Below, in pieces: positions 13,683-22,164 of a DNA stretch of 40,630 nt. A program made the position numbers and the translations under genes. Source of the stretch: a virus. How positions within the stretch are numbered: position 1 is the first letter of the stretch; each line of letters begins with the position of its first letter. The notes beneath the pieces were generated by a model. It searched no databases. It had not been told where the DNA came from and worked only from the letters and a program-made list of their open reading frames with translations. Location: positions 1-40,630 of the IMG/VR virus record IMGVR_UViG_3300020051_000035. One strand, given 5' to 3'.

Positions 13683-15950
13683 TCATGCTGCTTGCTGAGC
13701 TGCTTTGTTCAATTCCTGAGCTTTCTTGGCGTCCCCATAGGCGAGATCCTGCTGCTTCTTGGCCAGCTCAAGAGACTGCTTTTCCGAGTCAAACTGCAAC
13801 TGCTGGCGCTTGGCCATGACATCGAGGCGAGCACCGGCATCCACCGACTGGCGGAGCACAGACAGCGGGGTCTCCTCAGAGTCGCCAGTGGCGGCTTCCG
13901 GGTTTTCCTGTGCCCGGCGTGCCTCGGCAGCGAGCTTCTTCTCGCCGTTGACCACGACTTCTTCGATCTGTGACAGCGCCTCTTTGAACGACTTGTACAG
14001 CGGGTTCTTGTCGGAGATGTAGGCCATGTGCTCCATGGCGTGACGCCAGATGGGGCCGAGCAACTGGATAGCCGGGGCGAACTCCATCTGCTCGTTGGCC
14101 AGAGCACCATTGATCTCGGCCAGCTTGGACAAGTGGGTTGCCACATGGACGGTGTGATCTTGGTTCGGCTCCAGCACGGCGGGCTGCCCCACCGACATGA
14201 GAGCATTCTCCATGTTGGCGATCTGCACATCCACGGGCGGGCGGGTGCCCGGCTCCGGTGGCACAAGCAGGTTGGCGAAACTGATCCCTGCCAGAGAGGC
14301 CGTGTACTGGCGCAGGAGGATCTGCTGCCCCTTGGGGTCGTAGCTGCCGATGTTTGGCATGAGCTGGCTGAACACAGCCCGGCGCTCTTGGGCGGACCCC
14401 TTGCCGACCCCCCGGTTGATCTCGATGGCGTCGATGTCCACATTGTAGATGGCTTCGATAGGCACTCCACGCTCCATGCACCGCTTGCGCATCTTGAAGG
14501 CTTCAGCACCCCCTGGATGGGATGCAGACAGTTCTCGGTTGCACACACGGCGGACAATCTCTTTGAAGTCGTTGAGCCACGAGAGGAAGTAAAGGTCCAT
14601 CCCCGCCGTGGTCAGTTGACCGTCAATCGCGGCTTCCGTCTTCACTTCCTCGGCGGTCCTTGGGGTGGCCCCGCCTGTGTAGCGATTGGACCCACCAGCC
14701 TGCCGGGAACGCATGCCAAAGATGCCTTTGATCTCTTGGATCATCGGGATCAGGTTCTGCTGGAACGGCACATGCTTGATTTCCACGAACTCGGCCTGAG
14801 ACGATATGATATTATATGGTCCAGACGGACGAATCAGGGTGTCGATGAGCGCATCCTCGTCGGTGGCCTTGATGTGGGGTGTGGAGGACCAGTTGGCCAT
14901 GTCCACGGCCTTGCAGGTCATCAGGTTCAAATAAAGAGACGAGTTAAACCCACGCCATGCGTTACCACGGATCGAGTAGAAGTCACCATTGGAGCCGACG
15001 CCATCCGTGTAGGCCGTCACGAACTCACTCATGCTGCCGTACATGCCCTCACACTTGTAGAGGAACTCACCATTGCCGTCGTAGCGCCCGATGACGTGCG
15101 AAATCGAGCCGTCCATCTCACGGACCCAGCCATGTACCAGATCCACCGTGATGGCTCCCGCCCCGGTGAAGTAGTCCTGATCTTTAACGGTCTCCTGCAA
15201 GGTCTCAGGGTTGGACGTGTCAATGGCTGTGGGCTGGGCCGTCTGCTCAATGGCATCCATGACCGCCTGAACGTTCCACCCGGCCAGCTCGGCTGCTTTG
15301 CGGTCCTTGATCTTCTTCATCAGTTCGACCGGGGACGTGTAAACGCGAGCACAAAAGAAGTCCTGGTCTTCAATGGTGGCCTCGGTGCGCCGGGGAACCT
15401 TGAGCCACTGAAGGGATGTCACCTTGAACCGCCAGTCGTATTTGTCCTCCCGGTAGGTGAAGGCCACACCGAACATGGTGAAAAGGTGGACACACAGCAG
15501 CCGGTTGTAGGTGAACTTCGGCCAGTTGCGAATCATGCGGCTGATCTCTTCAGCGATGATGGGTGCCCACTGCTGCCGGGCCAGTTCATCCGCGAAGCCT
15601 GCTCTCAGCGGGGTGGTGCCGAACACGTCAATGCTGTCGAACACTTCATTGTAAGGTCGTTCAATGTCCTGCTGGGATTGTGAAGCATATCCCCAGTTGG
15701 CATTCGTGCGCCCAGCCATCCCGAGCAGGCGGTCTTGTTCAGAGGAGTACGGCGGGTCTCCGTCCACTTGGCTCTGCACCTTGGCCCGTGCTCGTGAGGA
15801 GCCGAGATCACTGGTGAAGAGGTACTGGTAGGCACCTGCCAGTTGAGCCGGGTTCTTGATCCGGCCACGCTCGATCACGTTGTCCTCCTCATCCAGAACA
15901 TCTGGAATGGAGCTTGCCATCGCTAAGGAGGAATTGGGGTTGTTGTCCAT
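13683..15950 (-). CDS. Portal protein (podovirus-size)
   Basis: A 755-residue protein at the head of the leftward structural operon. It begins with an acidic, flexible segment, has a globular core with many aromatic residues, a region NIISSQAEFVEIKHVPF followed by helices that fit the portal stem, and a C-terminal coiled coil rich in Lys, Gln and Ala (residues about 680-755). Length, domain pattern and the position between the terminase and the scaffold and capsid genes support the portal call; portal proteins of this length occur in podovirus-like phages. Twelve copies would form the DNA entry ring. The promoter should lie in the divergent region 15951-16048. Confidence 0.8.
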   Translation of the reverse strand: MDNNPNSSLAMASSIPDVLDEEDNVIERGRIKNPAQLAGAYQYLFTSDLGSSRARAKVQSQVDGDPPYSSEQDRLLGMAGRTNANWGYASQSQQDIERPYNEVFDSIDVFGTTPLRAGFADELARQQWAPIIAEEISRMIRNWPKFTYNRLLCVHLFTMFGVAFTYREDKYDWRFKVTSLQWLKVPRRTEATIEDQDFFCARVYTSPVELMKKIKDRKAAELAGWNVQAVMDAIEQTAQPTAIDTSNPETLQETVKDQDYFTGAGAITVDLVHGWVREMDGSISHVIGRYDGNGEFLYKCEGMYGSMSEFVTAYTDGVGSNGDFYSIRGNAWRGFNSSLYLNLMTCKAVDMANWSSTPHIKATDEDALIDTLIRPSGPYNIISSQAEFVEIKHVPFQQNLIPMIQEIKGIFGMRSRQAGGSNRYTGGATPRTAEEVKTEAAIDGQLTTAGMDLYFLSWLNDFKEIVRRVCNRELSASHPGGAEAFKMRKRCMERGVPIEAIYNVDIDAIEINRGVGKGSAQERRAVFSQLMPNIGSYDPKGQQILLRQYTASLAGISFANLLVPPEPGTRPPVDVQIANMENALMSVGQPAVLEPNQDHTVHVATHLSKLAEINGALANEQMEFAPAIQLLGPIWRHAMEHMAYISDKNPLYKSFKEALSQIEEVVVNGEKKLAAEARRAQENPEAATGDSEETPLSVLRQSVDAGARLDVMAKRQQLQFDSEKQSLELAKKQQDLAYGDAKKAQELNKAAQQAA

Positions 15951-16048
15951 TTCGCAGTTTTAATGCAAAAGCTTTGCTTTAGCAACTTGGTTACAAGAGC
16001 AAACTGGTTGCATTAATTATAACGTCAAGCTATCTTTTTCACATCTTC
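15951..16048. promoter_or_regulatory. Divergent control region between portal and terminase operons
   Basis: This AT-rich 98-base gap drives two operons apart. It holds a perfect 9-base inverted repeat (TTAATGCAA at 15960-15968 and its complement at 16008-16016), an imperfect 15-base direct repeat (15981-15995 and 15998-16012, three mismatches, 17-base period), a perfect minus-strand TATAAT at 16016-16021, and CGTCAAG on the plus strand at 16023-16029. These look like operators and promoters for both directions, but no full promoter can be assigned. Confidence 0.5.
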
Positions 16049-16345
16049 ATGCCTTCTTCAGAGAAACCCAAGTCCCGCCAGCAACGATGGCAGGAAAAAC
16101 AGTTCGCCATGAAACGGTGTGCTGTGTGTGGCTGCTCCGTGAATGATAACTCGCCCATGTGTATTGCCCACCGCCTTGCCGCCAAGGAACGGCTGCGGAA
16201 GCGCCGGGGGTCCATCAGACAATACACCACACTGGCCCAGTGGCAGGCTGTGGACTGGAATGAGCCCATTGAAACGATTGCCGCCAAGATGGGCGTGAGC
16301 CCCGGCACAGCCCGGTGGAGAAAAAGAACCCTGCAAAACCCATGA
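16049..16345 (+). CDS. Zinc/HTH protein, candidate small terminase subunit
   Basis: A 98-residue basic protein. Residues 24-41 carry CAVCGC...C..H (C24, C27, C38, H41), a probable zinc site, and residues about 73-92 form a helix-turn-helix (PIETIAAKMGVSPGTARWRKR). A DNA-binding HTH protein directly before and overlapping the large terminase (ATGA) is the usual arrangement for the small terminase subunit, which selects phage DNA for packaging. The first half resembles the protein at 18961-19167 (SRQxRWQ...RCxxCG...CxxHR), so both belong to one small zinc family. The terminase role is an inference. Confidence 0.65.
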   Translation: MPSSEKPKSRQQRWQEKQFAMKRCAVCGCSVNDNSPMCIAHRLAAKERLRKRRGSIRQYTTLAQWQAVDWNEPIETIAAKMGVSPGTARWRKRTLQNP

Positions 16346-18234
16346 GTGCCGCCGACAATCTGAAAGTGACCAAATACGGTCTCAAGTGGAACCCAGTCAG
16401 AGATCTCAACGGGCGGCTGGTGCCGATCCCAGACTGGGCCATTGAACGCAACATGCTGGTCCGTTATGACCAGTTCAAAAGGGAGCACCCGGAACTGAAA
16501 ATGCTTCCATGGGCAGAACATTTTGCCCGGCTGGTAAAACGTATTTTCAATGATCCTTTTCATGATCCTAAAAGCTCATGCAAAATTTATTATTTTGAAT
16601 GGAACCCAAATGCAGTTCGTGTTATTAAACATTTTAAAGACAAAAAGATTCTTAGTCTTGCGGGCCACAAATCCTCGGGAAAAACTGATATTATAGCAAT
16701 GATCGGTGTGATGATGTTCTGGCTCGACCCGGAAAACACCAAGGTCATTGTCACATCCACCACCATCTCAGCAGCCCAGCAAAAGGTGTGGGGCAAGGTG
16801 AAGCTGATCTGGCAGCACCTGTGCAAGTTCTTTGGCGGCGAAGACAACCTTCCCGGCAGGCTGATGGACTCCAAGAACACCATCCGCTACGAGAGCAAAG
16901 GAGTGAAGCATGAGCTGCGTGGTCTGACTCTGGTGGCTGGCGACAAGGGGAGCGCCCGTGAGTCCGCAGACAAGCTCCAAGGCACCAAGGCCCCCATCTT
17001 CATTGTGGTGGGTGATGAGTTCGACACCCTTGAGCACAGTCTCGTCAACACCATCTTCGGCAACTTGTCAGCTAACGCGGATCTGTACTTGCTGGCCGGG
17101 TTCAACCCCACCAGTTACTATTCTCCTGGCGGTGTCATCTCCAAACCGATCAAAGGGTGGCACACAGTCGATGAAAACAGCACCGAGTGGGAGACAGAGA
17201 TTGAGCCATTCGGCATCCGTGGCTACTGTTTGCGCTATGACGGTGAAAAATCTCCCAACGTGCTGCTCGGCTACGAACGGTGGAAAGGTCTGCTCACGCT
17301 GGAAAACATCAACCAGTTCGGCGGTCTCGGGTCCAAGACTCCAATCTACTATTCCCAGATCCGTGGCTGGTGGAGTGCCACCGGCAATGTGGACTCTATT
17401 TACTCGGAGGTTGAGATCATCAAATGGCGGGCGGACGCCAAGGTCAAGACATGGGTGGAACCGCCCAAGATGGTGGCGGGGCTTGACCCTGCATTCACCC
17501 ATGGCGGGGACCGCGCTGTGCTCACCATTGGCAAAGTCGGCCTGGCTCAATCACCAGACACCGGACTCACGCAGAAAGTGTTTGAGGTGGTCAAGTTCTA
17601 TATCCTCGACCTCGACATGACCAACACATCCACCTCGAAGAGTGAATGGGTGGTGAAGCTCACCAAGAAGCATCTCGACGAGCATGGCGTGGACGTGCGG
17701 GATCTCGCGTTTGACGGCACCGGGGGCGGTGAGCCTTTCGGCGCACTGATTGCCCGTGACCTTGGCACTGGGGCCATGAACGTGAATTTCTCCAGCAAGG
17801 CTTCCGACAAGCCCGTGTCCAAGAATGACCCGCGCCCCGGCAACAAGCGATTCCGCAACATGGTCAGTGAACTCTGGTATGTGGTCAAAGAATTTGTCCG
17901 GTCAGGGCAGGTCAAGGGACTTCAGCCCGACATTGTAACCGAGATGGTTGCCCGCACGTATGAGGAGACCGGTGGTGTGGTTCGTGTCGAGAGCAAGGAT
18001 GACATGAAGTTAAGAACTAAGAAAAGTCCTGATATAGCGGACAGTTTTTTCCTCGCATTCCACATGGCCCGTATGAAGCATGGGCTCAGCAGCACGGAGA
18101 CCTCGGCCAAGAGGCCGGTGAGCACCAAAAGCGCCGGGCTGTTCCCAGTCATTGACCTCAACGCCAAGGCACCCCGTGTGCCCGTGGAAACGTTGGGCGA
18201 TGGTGGCGGCTGGGGGTATGGGCTACGTGGTTGA
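16342..18234 (+). CDS. terL: Terminase large subunit
   Basis: A 630-residue DNA packaging motor. The ATPase part has Walker A GHKSSGKTD (108-116) and Walker B VVGDEFD (D225, E226). The RNase H-like nuclease part has AGLDPAFTHGGD (D382, D390), FDGTGGG (D458) and DIADSFF (D567). The protein is longer than many terminases (450-560) because of an N-terminal extension of about 100 residues. Start 16342 overlaps the previous stop; an upstream GTG at 16315 is less likely. A stretch at about 16530-16710, spanning the Walker A region, is AT-richer than the rest, which hints at gene mosaicism. Confidence 0.96.
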   Translation: MSAADNLKVTKYGLKWNPVRDLNGRLVPIPDWAIERNMLVRYDQFKREHPELKMLPWAEHFARLVKRIFNDPFHDPKSSCKIYYFEWNPNAVRVIKHFKDKKILSLAGHKSSGKTDIIAMIGVMMFWLDPENTKVIVTSTTISAAQQKVWGKVKLIWQHLCKFFGGEDNLPGRLMDSKNTIRYESKGVKHELRGLTLVAGDKGSARESADKLQGTKAPIFIVVGDEFDTLEHSLVNTIFGNLSANADLYLLAGFNPTSYYSPGGVISKPIKGWHTVDENSTEWETEIEPFGIRGYCLRYDGEKSPNVLLGYERWKGLLTLENINQFGGLGSKTPIYYSQIRGWWSATGNVDSIYSEVEIIKWRADAKVKTWVEPPKMVAGLDPAFTHGGDRAVLTIGKVGLAQSPDTGLTQKVFEVVKFYILDLDMTNTSTSKSEWVVKLTKKHLDEHGVDVRDLAFDGTGGGEPFGALIARDLGTGAMNVNFSSKASDKPVSKNDPRPGNKRFRNMVSELWYVVKEFVRSGQVKGLQPDIVTEMVARTYEETGGVVRVESKDDMKLRTKKSPDIADSFFLAFHMARMKHGLSSTETSAKRPVSTKSAGLFPVIDLNAKAPRVPVETLGDGGGWGYGLRG

Positions 18235-18678
18235 AAGAATCCTCAGATTCTTTAAAACGACTGCCCGTGTTTCCCGTGACATCTGATCAGCGATTGCTTC
18301 AATAAGAGATTCATGGTGCCCTCGGTCATGCCTTTGAAAATCGCAAACCTCAAGATCAATACCAACATGGAAACGTGGCATGCCAACACGGCAAAAAGCA
18401 GCACTTTCCATCATTGCATTCCGGCTAGAGTAGTTGGGCGATGACACAACACGGATATACTCTCCTGCTGATGTGATCTTTTCAATTTGCTTCACCAGCC
18501 GCTGGTTTTCATCTTCAGCGCGAAAAGCACGCTCACGTAAAATGTCTGTTGAATGGGCTACGTTACGTGCCAGTTGGGTTGCCTGTTCAGCCCTTTGCTT
18601 TTGCTCAGCAAGCTCTGAGGCCAGTTTCCGACGTGAAGGCATCTCAGGCTTGGATTGTTTTTGGTAACGTTTTTTCAT
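18223..18678 (-). CDS. Hypothetical coiled-coil protein
   Basis: A 151-residue protein of unknown function. The N-terminus is very basic (MKKRYQKQSKPEMPSRRK), followed by a predicted coiled coil to about residue 70 (ASELAEQKQRAEQATQLARN...) and then a folded-looking region with His-rich RHDRGHHESLIEAI. Its end overlaps the end of the terminase gene by 12 bases on the other strand. It is the last gene of a three-gene leftward cluster linked by ATGA or near overlaps. Confidence 0.6.
   Translation of the reverse strand: MKKRYQKQSKPEMPSRRKLASELAEQKQRAEQATQLARNVAHSTDILRERAFRAEDENQRLVKQIEKITSAGEYIRVVSSPNYSSRNAMMESAAFCRVGMPRFHVGIDLEVCDFQRHDRGHHESLIEAIADQMSRETRAVVLKNLRILSTT
18234..18253. terminator. 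Hairpin between convergent genes, possible bidirectional terminator
   Basis: A perfect 8-pair stem, AAAGAATC at 18234-18241 and GATTCTTT at 18246-18253, with a 4-base loop. It begins at the last base of the terminase stop and lies within the 3' end of the minus-strand gene 18223-18678. The T run is short (three), so termination may be partial. Confidence 0.45.
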
Positions 18679-18959
18679 GATGGAGGAACCCCGTTCTTGT
18701 AAATGCCCAGTTCGATCACTGGCAGCCCTATCGTCTCCACAGCAACACCGGGGTGCTCCATGCGTCGAACGGGAAAACCTTCAAAAGTATAATCAGCATT
18801 CGGCTTAAAATCAGGATTCATCTTCACCGTGACGTTCCAAGCCTCAAACTCTTCAGGCCCGAGCAGGATCTTGGCCGGCCACCGGCCAGCCATAAGCGCC
18901 TGATTGTACGCAACATGGAAGCAACTGTTCACCCGAGAAAACTCTTCAGTCATTTCCAT
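18675..18959 (-). CDS. Hypothetical protein
   Basis: A 94-residue protein with a mixed alpha/beta look (AYNQALMAGRWPAKILLGPEE, YTFEGFPVRRMEHPGVAVET). It resembles small phage proteins that follow a 'position a value, correct to reference' pattern, but I cannot name a family. It follows the zinc protein gene with a one-base gap and overlaps the next gene as ATGA. Confidence 0.6.
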   Translation of the reverse strand: MEMTEEFSRVNSCFHVAYNQALMAGRWPAKILLGPEEFEAWNVTVKMNPDFKPNADYTFEGFPVRRMEHPGVAVETIGLPVIELGIYKNGVPPS

Positions 18960-18960
18960 G

Positions 18961-19167
18961 TCAGTCGTCCTCCCCGTCGTCTGGTGAATTTAAAAACCGT
19001 GTCACCTTGCGCTCACGCTGCCTCTCGGTGTTGGCGTCCCGGTGTCTTCTGCACAAACCTGAATCGTAGCCCTCCTCGGACGGCTGCCCACAGTAGGGAC
19101 ACCGGCCTTTCGCCTTCTGTGCAATCTGCCATCGGCGCTGCCGGGACAACGGTTTTTCGTCTGCCAT
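18961..19167 (-). CDS. Small zinc-binding protein, relative of the terminase-linked protein
   Basis: A 68-residue basic protein with a likely zinc site: CPYCG, then C..HR (GRCPYCGQPSEEGYDSGLC followed by RRHRD). It shares SRQxRWQxxQ at its N-terminus and the C..CG...C..HR layout with the N-terminal half of the protein at 16049-16345, but lacks that protein's HTH. Such small proteins in phages often bind DNA or RNA. It is the first gene of the leftward three-gene cluster, starting from the divergent region 19168-19216. Confidence 0.65.
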   Translation of the reverse strand: MADEKPLSRQRRWQIAQKAKGRCPYCGQPSEEGYDSGLCRRHRDANTERQRERKVTRFLNSPDDGEDD

Positions 19168-19216
19168 GCAGTAAATATGCTTGACGGTATGGAGGCGTCA
19201 AGGTTAGAAGTGCAAG
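19168..19216. promoter_or_regulatory. Divergent control region with CTTGACG inverted repeat
   Basis: The 49 bases between the divergent starts at 19167 (minus) and 19217 (plus) contain a perfect 7-base inverted repeat, CTTGACG at 19180-19186 and CGTCAAG at 19196-19202. The same heptamer occurs in the control regions at 16023 and 37217. It could be an operator, or each TTGACG could serve as a -35 element for one direction. No clear -10 is seen. Confidence 0.45.
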
Positions 19217-19813
19217 ATGGACGAAATGACCAAATCACACCCGGCCCGTCTGCGTGCTGGTGACTACGAATGGATCAAGGGGCAGGTACTCGACATCGGC
19301 TGTGGCCCGGACCCCATCAAGCTCTCACCACCATCAACCGTTCGAGGCTGGGATCTTGAAGATGGTGATGCCACACTCCTTGCAACGCTTGATGACAAGA
19401 CGTTCGACTGCATTGTCAGCGCCCACTGCCTCGAACATCTCTCAGACCCTGAGACGGCCATTCGCAACTGGTCCCGTGTGCTCAAGGAAGGTGGTTATGC
19501 CTACATTCTTGTGCCACTTTTCTCTGCATACGAGAAGTGGAATGACTTCCAGCACGGCTCATCGAACCCGGCCAAGTTCAACCACGATCACAAGACCTCA
19601 TGGGACTTGCTGAATCTGGAAACCGCCCCCAAGAACCACCGGCATTTTGGGTTCAAGGAAATCCGCCAGTTCGGCAAACAGGCTGGCCTGACTCTGGTGG
19701 ATCTGCGCTACGAACTCGACGGGTACCAGTGGAACCGGTTTGACGACAAGGAGTTCGATCAAACTATGAACGGGGCTCTGGCCCAGTTGTGCATTGTGTA
19801 CCAGAAATTGTGA
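19217..19813 (+). CDS. SAM-dependent methyltransferase (Methyltransf_11-like)
   Basis: A 198-residue class I methyltransferase: SAM-binding motif VLDIGCGPD at about residues 24-32, and motif SAHCLEHLSDPETAI then WSRVLKEGGYAYILVP, the typical post-motif. The substrate is not shown by the sequence. It opens a rightward cluster with three glycosyltransferase-like proteins and small genes, so modification of a sugar, a glycan or a virion component is the best guess. The ATG is 49 bases from a divergent gene and has only a weak upstream AGG-type signal. Confidence 0.9.
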   Translation: MDEMTKSHPARLRAGDYEWIKGQVLDIGCGPDPIKLSPPSTVRGWDLEDGDATLLATLDDKTFDCIVSAHCLEHLSDPETAIRNWSRVLKEGGYAYILVPLFSAYEKWNDFQHGSSNPAKFNHDHKTSWDLLNLETAPKNHRHFGFKEIRQFGKQAGLTLVDLRYELDGYQWNRFDDKEFDQTMNGALAQLCIVYQKL

Positions 19814-19817
19814 TTTT

Positions 19818-20081
19818 ATGAACAAGAAATTTTGTGACATCTGTGAAGCTCCTGTAGAGGAATGCCGGTCTTCTGACATTCAAGCCAAAACTCCATGGGG
19901 GAAAGAATACCTTGGTGTAGATACAGGCTCCCCGACGAACTCGATGAAGCAATGTTTTATCACAACAACAGTGCGTTTTGGTTTTCAAGCGCACCAAACA
20001 GGATTTGGTGGCCCACCAGACTTATGCACCAAATGCAAGAAACAGCTCATTCGTTCTATTTGGGATTCCCTTGAATCATGA
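19818..20081 (+). CDS. Small cysteine-rich hypothetical protein
   Basis: An 87-residue protein beginning with CDICEAP and having a second pair CTKCKKQ near its C-terminus, which would form a zinc site joining both ends. The middle is not recognisable. It is AT-richer than its neighbours. Its stop overlaps the next gene's start as ATGA, so it is part of the coupled glycan cluster. Function unknown. Confidence 0.6.
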   Translation: MNKKFCDICEAPVEECRSSDIQAKTPWGKEYLGVDTGSPTNSMKQCFITTTVRFGFQAHQTGFGGPPDLCTKCKKQLIRSIWDSLES

Positions 20082-20686
20082 CCACTCTCCCCGTCGTCAT
20101 CCACCAAGCCCCGCATGAGGCCGAAGCAGTCAAACGGCTGGCCCGGTTCTGCCTTGAACTCGACGGCACCATCATCCATGAGTTCCAGAGGCTCGAAGAA
20201 CCTCCTGGCATGGTTTACCCTGAGAACGCCAATGATTCGTTCCGCTGGGTGGCTGGCCTCATGAGAGGAAATCCCTTCATCTGGATTGAAGCCGACTGCG
20301 TGCCTCTCAAACCAGGCTGGGCCCAGGCTCTCACCGACGAGTATTACCGGCAGGGCAAGGAGTACCTTTACCCGCTCCAATTTAATCCGCCGCATGACGT
20401 GTTTTCCGGCATTGGTGTCCATGGTCCGAACGCTTTTGATCATGCCCCAGTCAGTGAAAAACATGTGGGGTTTGATGAAATCATCGTGCGCCAGAACCCC
20501 GACCTCATCGGGCGAACTGATCTGATTCGTCACAGCTATGGCATCTATGACGAGAAAGGTGATGCCACGCTACATGAGTTCCCGCGTGACCTTGCCGTGG
20601 TCGGTGACAAGGCGGTGCTGTTCCACAAGGACAAGAAACAAGGGCTTATGAACATTGTGCTGCCGGGGAGGGGTTTTGAAGTATGA
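20078..20686 (+). CDS. Glycosyltransferase-like protein (GT-A fold, putative)
   Basis: A 202-residue protein with the segment FIWIEADCVPLKPGW, equivalent to FLWLEVDSSPLVPGWLD in the protein at 22439; the two also share length and spacing to a later SGIG/AVGVYPP-like region and a VGFDE/IDEAI acidic patch, so they are paralogues. The E-x-D after a hydrophobic strand looks like the metal/nucleotide-sugar-binding DxD site of GT-A glycosyltransferases. The activity is inferred from this motif and from the nearby GT-B-like gene. ATGA links it to the small gene before and after. Confidence 0.6.
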   Translation: MTTLPVVIHQAPHEAEAVKRLARFCLELDGTIIHEFQRLEEPPGMVYPENANDSFRWVAGLMRGNPFIWIEADCVPLKPGWAQALTDEYYRQGKEYLYPLQFNPPHDVFSGIGVHGPNAFDHAPVSEKHVGFDEIIVRQNPDLIGRTDLIRHSYGIYDEKGDATLHEFPRDLAVVGDKAVLFHKDKKQGLMNIVLPGRGFEV

Positions 20687-20901
20687 AAATGAAACCCTTC
20701 TTCATCAAGTTCACCCTGTTCATTCTCCGGCTTGCCCTGCGTCTCGATGGCTGGACGGACAAGCCTCGTCCTGCCGGGTTCCGCCCCAACCCGGATCTGC
20801 CGTTCTGGCGCTACTGCCCAAAGCGTCCGGGCATCCCGCCAGCCATTGAGTCGGGGAACCTGGCTCACGCCTGCAACAAATCACTTTTTAGAGCACTATG
20901 A
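20683..20901 (+). CDS. Small basic membrane-associated protein
   Basis: A 72-residue protein with an amphipathic or hydrophobic N-terminal segment (MKMKPFFIKFTLFILRLALRL) that could insert in or lie on the membrane, followed by a Pro/Arg-rich region and CNKSLFRAL at the end. GGGGAGGGG about 10 bases upstream is one of the stronger ribosome sites in the window. ATGA overlaps connect it with both neighbours. Function unknown. Confidence 0.55.
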   Translation: MKMKPFFIKFTLFILRLALRLDGWTDKPRPAGFRPNPDLPFWRYCPKRPGIPPAIESGNLAHACNKSLFRAL

Positions 20902-21125
20902 GCAAACCCGTCAATATCAAGGAAACCAGAATCTCGGTCCCCGGTGTTCTCCGTTGCTGCTTGGCCACCATTGGCCTTGAGCATATGACCGGAGATCACA
21001 TGGTTTCTGAAGGTGCCAAGTCGGCATGTGCCCATTGCAAGAACCCATTCACACTCAGGAAGCCCATCAAAGGCAACATGGTGTGGTATCCCGACGAATT
21101 TGAATTTGACCCTGCAAACTGCTGA
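20898..21125 (+). CDS. Small cysteine-containing hypothetical protein
   Basis: A 75-residue protein with CC near residue 19 and CAHC near residue 44, possibly a zinc site, and an acidic C-terminus (DEFEFDP). No family is recognised. ATG 20898 overlaps the preceding stop. It is one of several small cysteine-rich proteins inserted between the glycosyltransferase-like genes here. Confidence 0.55.
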   Translation: MSKPVNIKETRISVPGVLRCCLATIGLEHMTGDHMVSEGAKSACAHCKNPFTLRKPIKGNMVWYPDEFEFDPANC

Positions 21126-21129
21126 AAAT

Positions 21130-22164
21130 ATGGGATTTTCTGTTAGCACAACTGGTGACTTGGGCGATGCCACGTTCCTCCTCGGCGTCATCCGGCAGAT
21201 CCCTGATGGCCCACATACCTTGTGCCTGCGTTATGGCAACAGCACCAAATACCGCAACTCACAGGACATCCAAAAGCTCTACGATCTGATTGCCCCTCTG
21301 GCCGTCCAGCAGCCCTACATCAAAGAGGTCAAGATCATCGAGCCATCTGCCTCTGTGGACTGGGCCAGCGAACGATTCCGTGACAATGGCAAGTTCTTCG
21401 CCCCCGGCGAGTCCCTGATGCAGGCCCACCTGAACAACCTGATCAAGGTTCACGGCATCGGGCAGGACTTCTCACTCGATGAGCCATGGCTGACTGTCAC
21501 ACCATCCCCGCTGACCAAGGGAAGGATCGTCATCAACCGCACTGAGCGGTACCGGAATGACTTTTTCTCATGGTCTGATGTGGTCCGTCATTATGGAGAC
21601 CGGCTGCTGTTCATCGGACTGCCCCATGAGCACCACCAGTTCTGCGCTCAGTTCGGCAAGGTCGATTTCACCCCCACCAGCAACATGCTGGAGACGGCAG
21701 AACTCATCGCCGGGTCCGAGCTGTTCATCGGCAACCAGTCCTGTGCCAATGCCATCAACGAAGGGCTCAAACACAGGTCCATCCAGGAGACCTGCCTGTG
21801 GATACCCGACTGCATCTTCAGACGCGCCAACGGTGTGTTCTGCGGCTTCGGTGACTGCCTGCTGCCGGACATCGGTGGTTCCGGCGAACACCAGATGAAG
21901 TTTACCCTCGACGTGAAGGACATCAACCCGTCCGTCGTGCCTCCCGGTGGCTGGCAGTTTCCCGGCGAAGTCAGCCAGCAGCACATTGAAGCCATGGCCT
22001 CGGCGGTGTCCCGCAATCAGCGCGAGAGATTCCCGACAGTCCTTGAGGCCCGTGCTGCCGTGCTGCGGCACAACTTTGACCGGCTGCCTTCCTTTTTCAG
22101 TAACATTGACATGGGCGGTTCCAAGTATAAACTCGCCATGCAAAACGCCGGACACAAGATATGA
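21130..22164 (+). CDS. GT-B-type glycosyltransferase (heptosyltransferase-like)
   Basis: A 344-residue protein that starts with a GDLGDATFLLG loop after a strand, as in GT9/heptosyltransferase-like enzymes, and has a second-domain signature ELIAGSELFIGNQSCANAINEG, where nucleotide-sugar is expected to bind. Length and two-domain layout fit GT-B fold. It probably transfers a sugar onto phage or host glycan. ATG 21130 is the first start after the previous gene; upstream in-frame starts overlap that gene. The product of this cluster is unknown. Confidence 0.78.
   Translation: MGFSVSTTGDLGDATFLLGVIRQIPDGPHTLCLRYGNSTKYRNSQDIQKLYDLIAPLAVQQPYIKEVKIIEPSASVDWASERFRDNGKFFAPGESLMQAHLNNLIKVHGIGQDFSLDEPWLTVTPSPLTKGRIVINRTERYRNDFFSWSDVVRHYGDRLLFIGLPHEHHQFCAQFGKVDFTPTSNMLETAELIAGSELFIGNQSCANAINEGLKHRSIQETCLWIPDCIFRRANGVFCGFGDCLLPDIGGSGEHQMKFTLDVKDINPSVVPPGGWQFPGEVSQQHIEAMASAVSRNQRERFPTVLEARAAVLRHNFDRLPSFFSNIDMGGSKYKLAMQNAGHKI

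Noticed and set aside
14028-15683. A 551-codon open frame on the plus strand opposite the portal gene.
   Set aside because: Composition (many His, Arg, Val) and lack of motifs are those of an antisense shadow of a GC-rich gene; the portal frame has the protein-like features.
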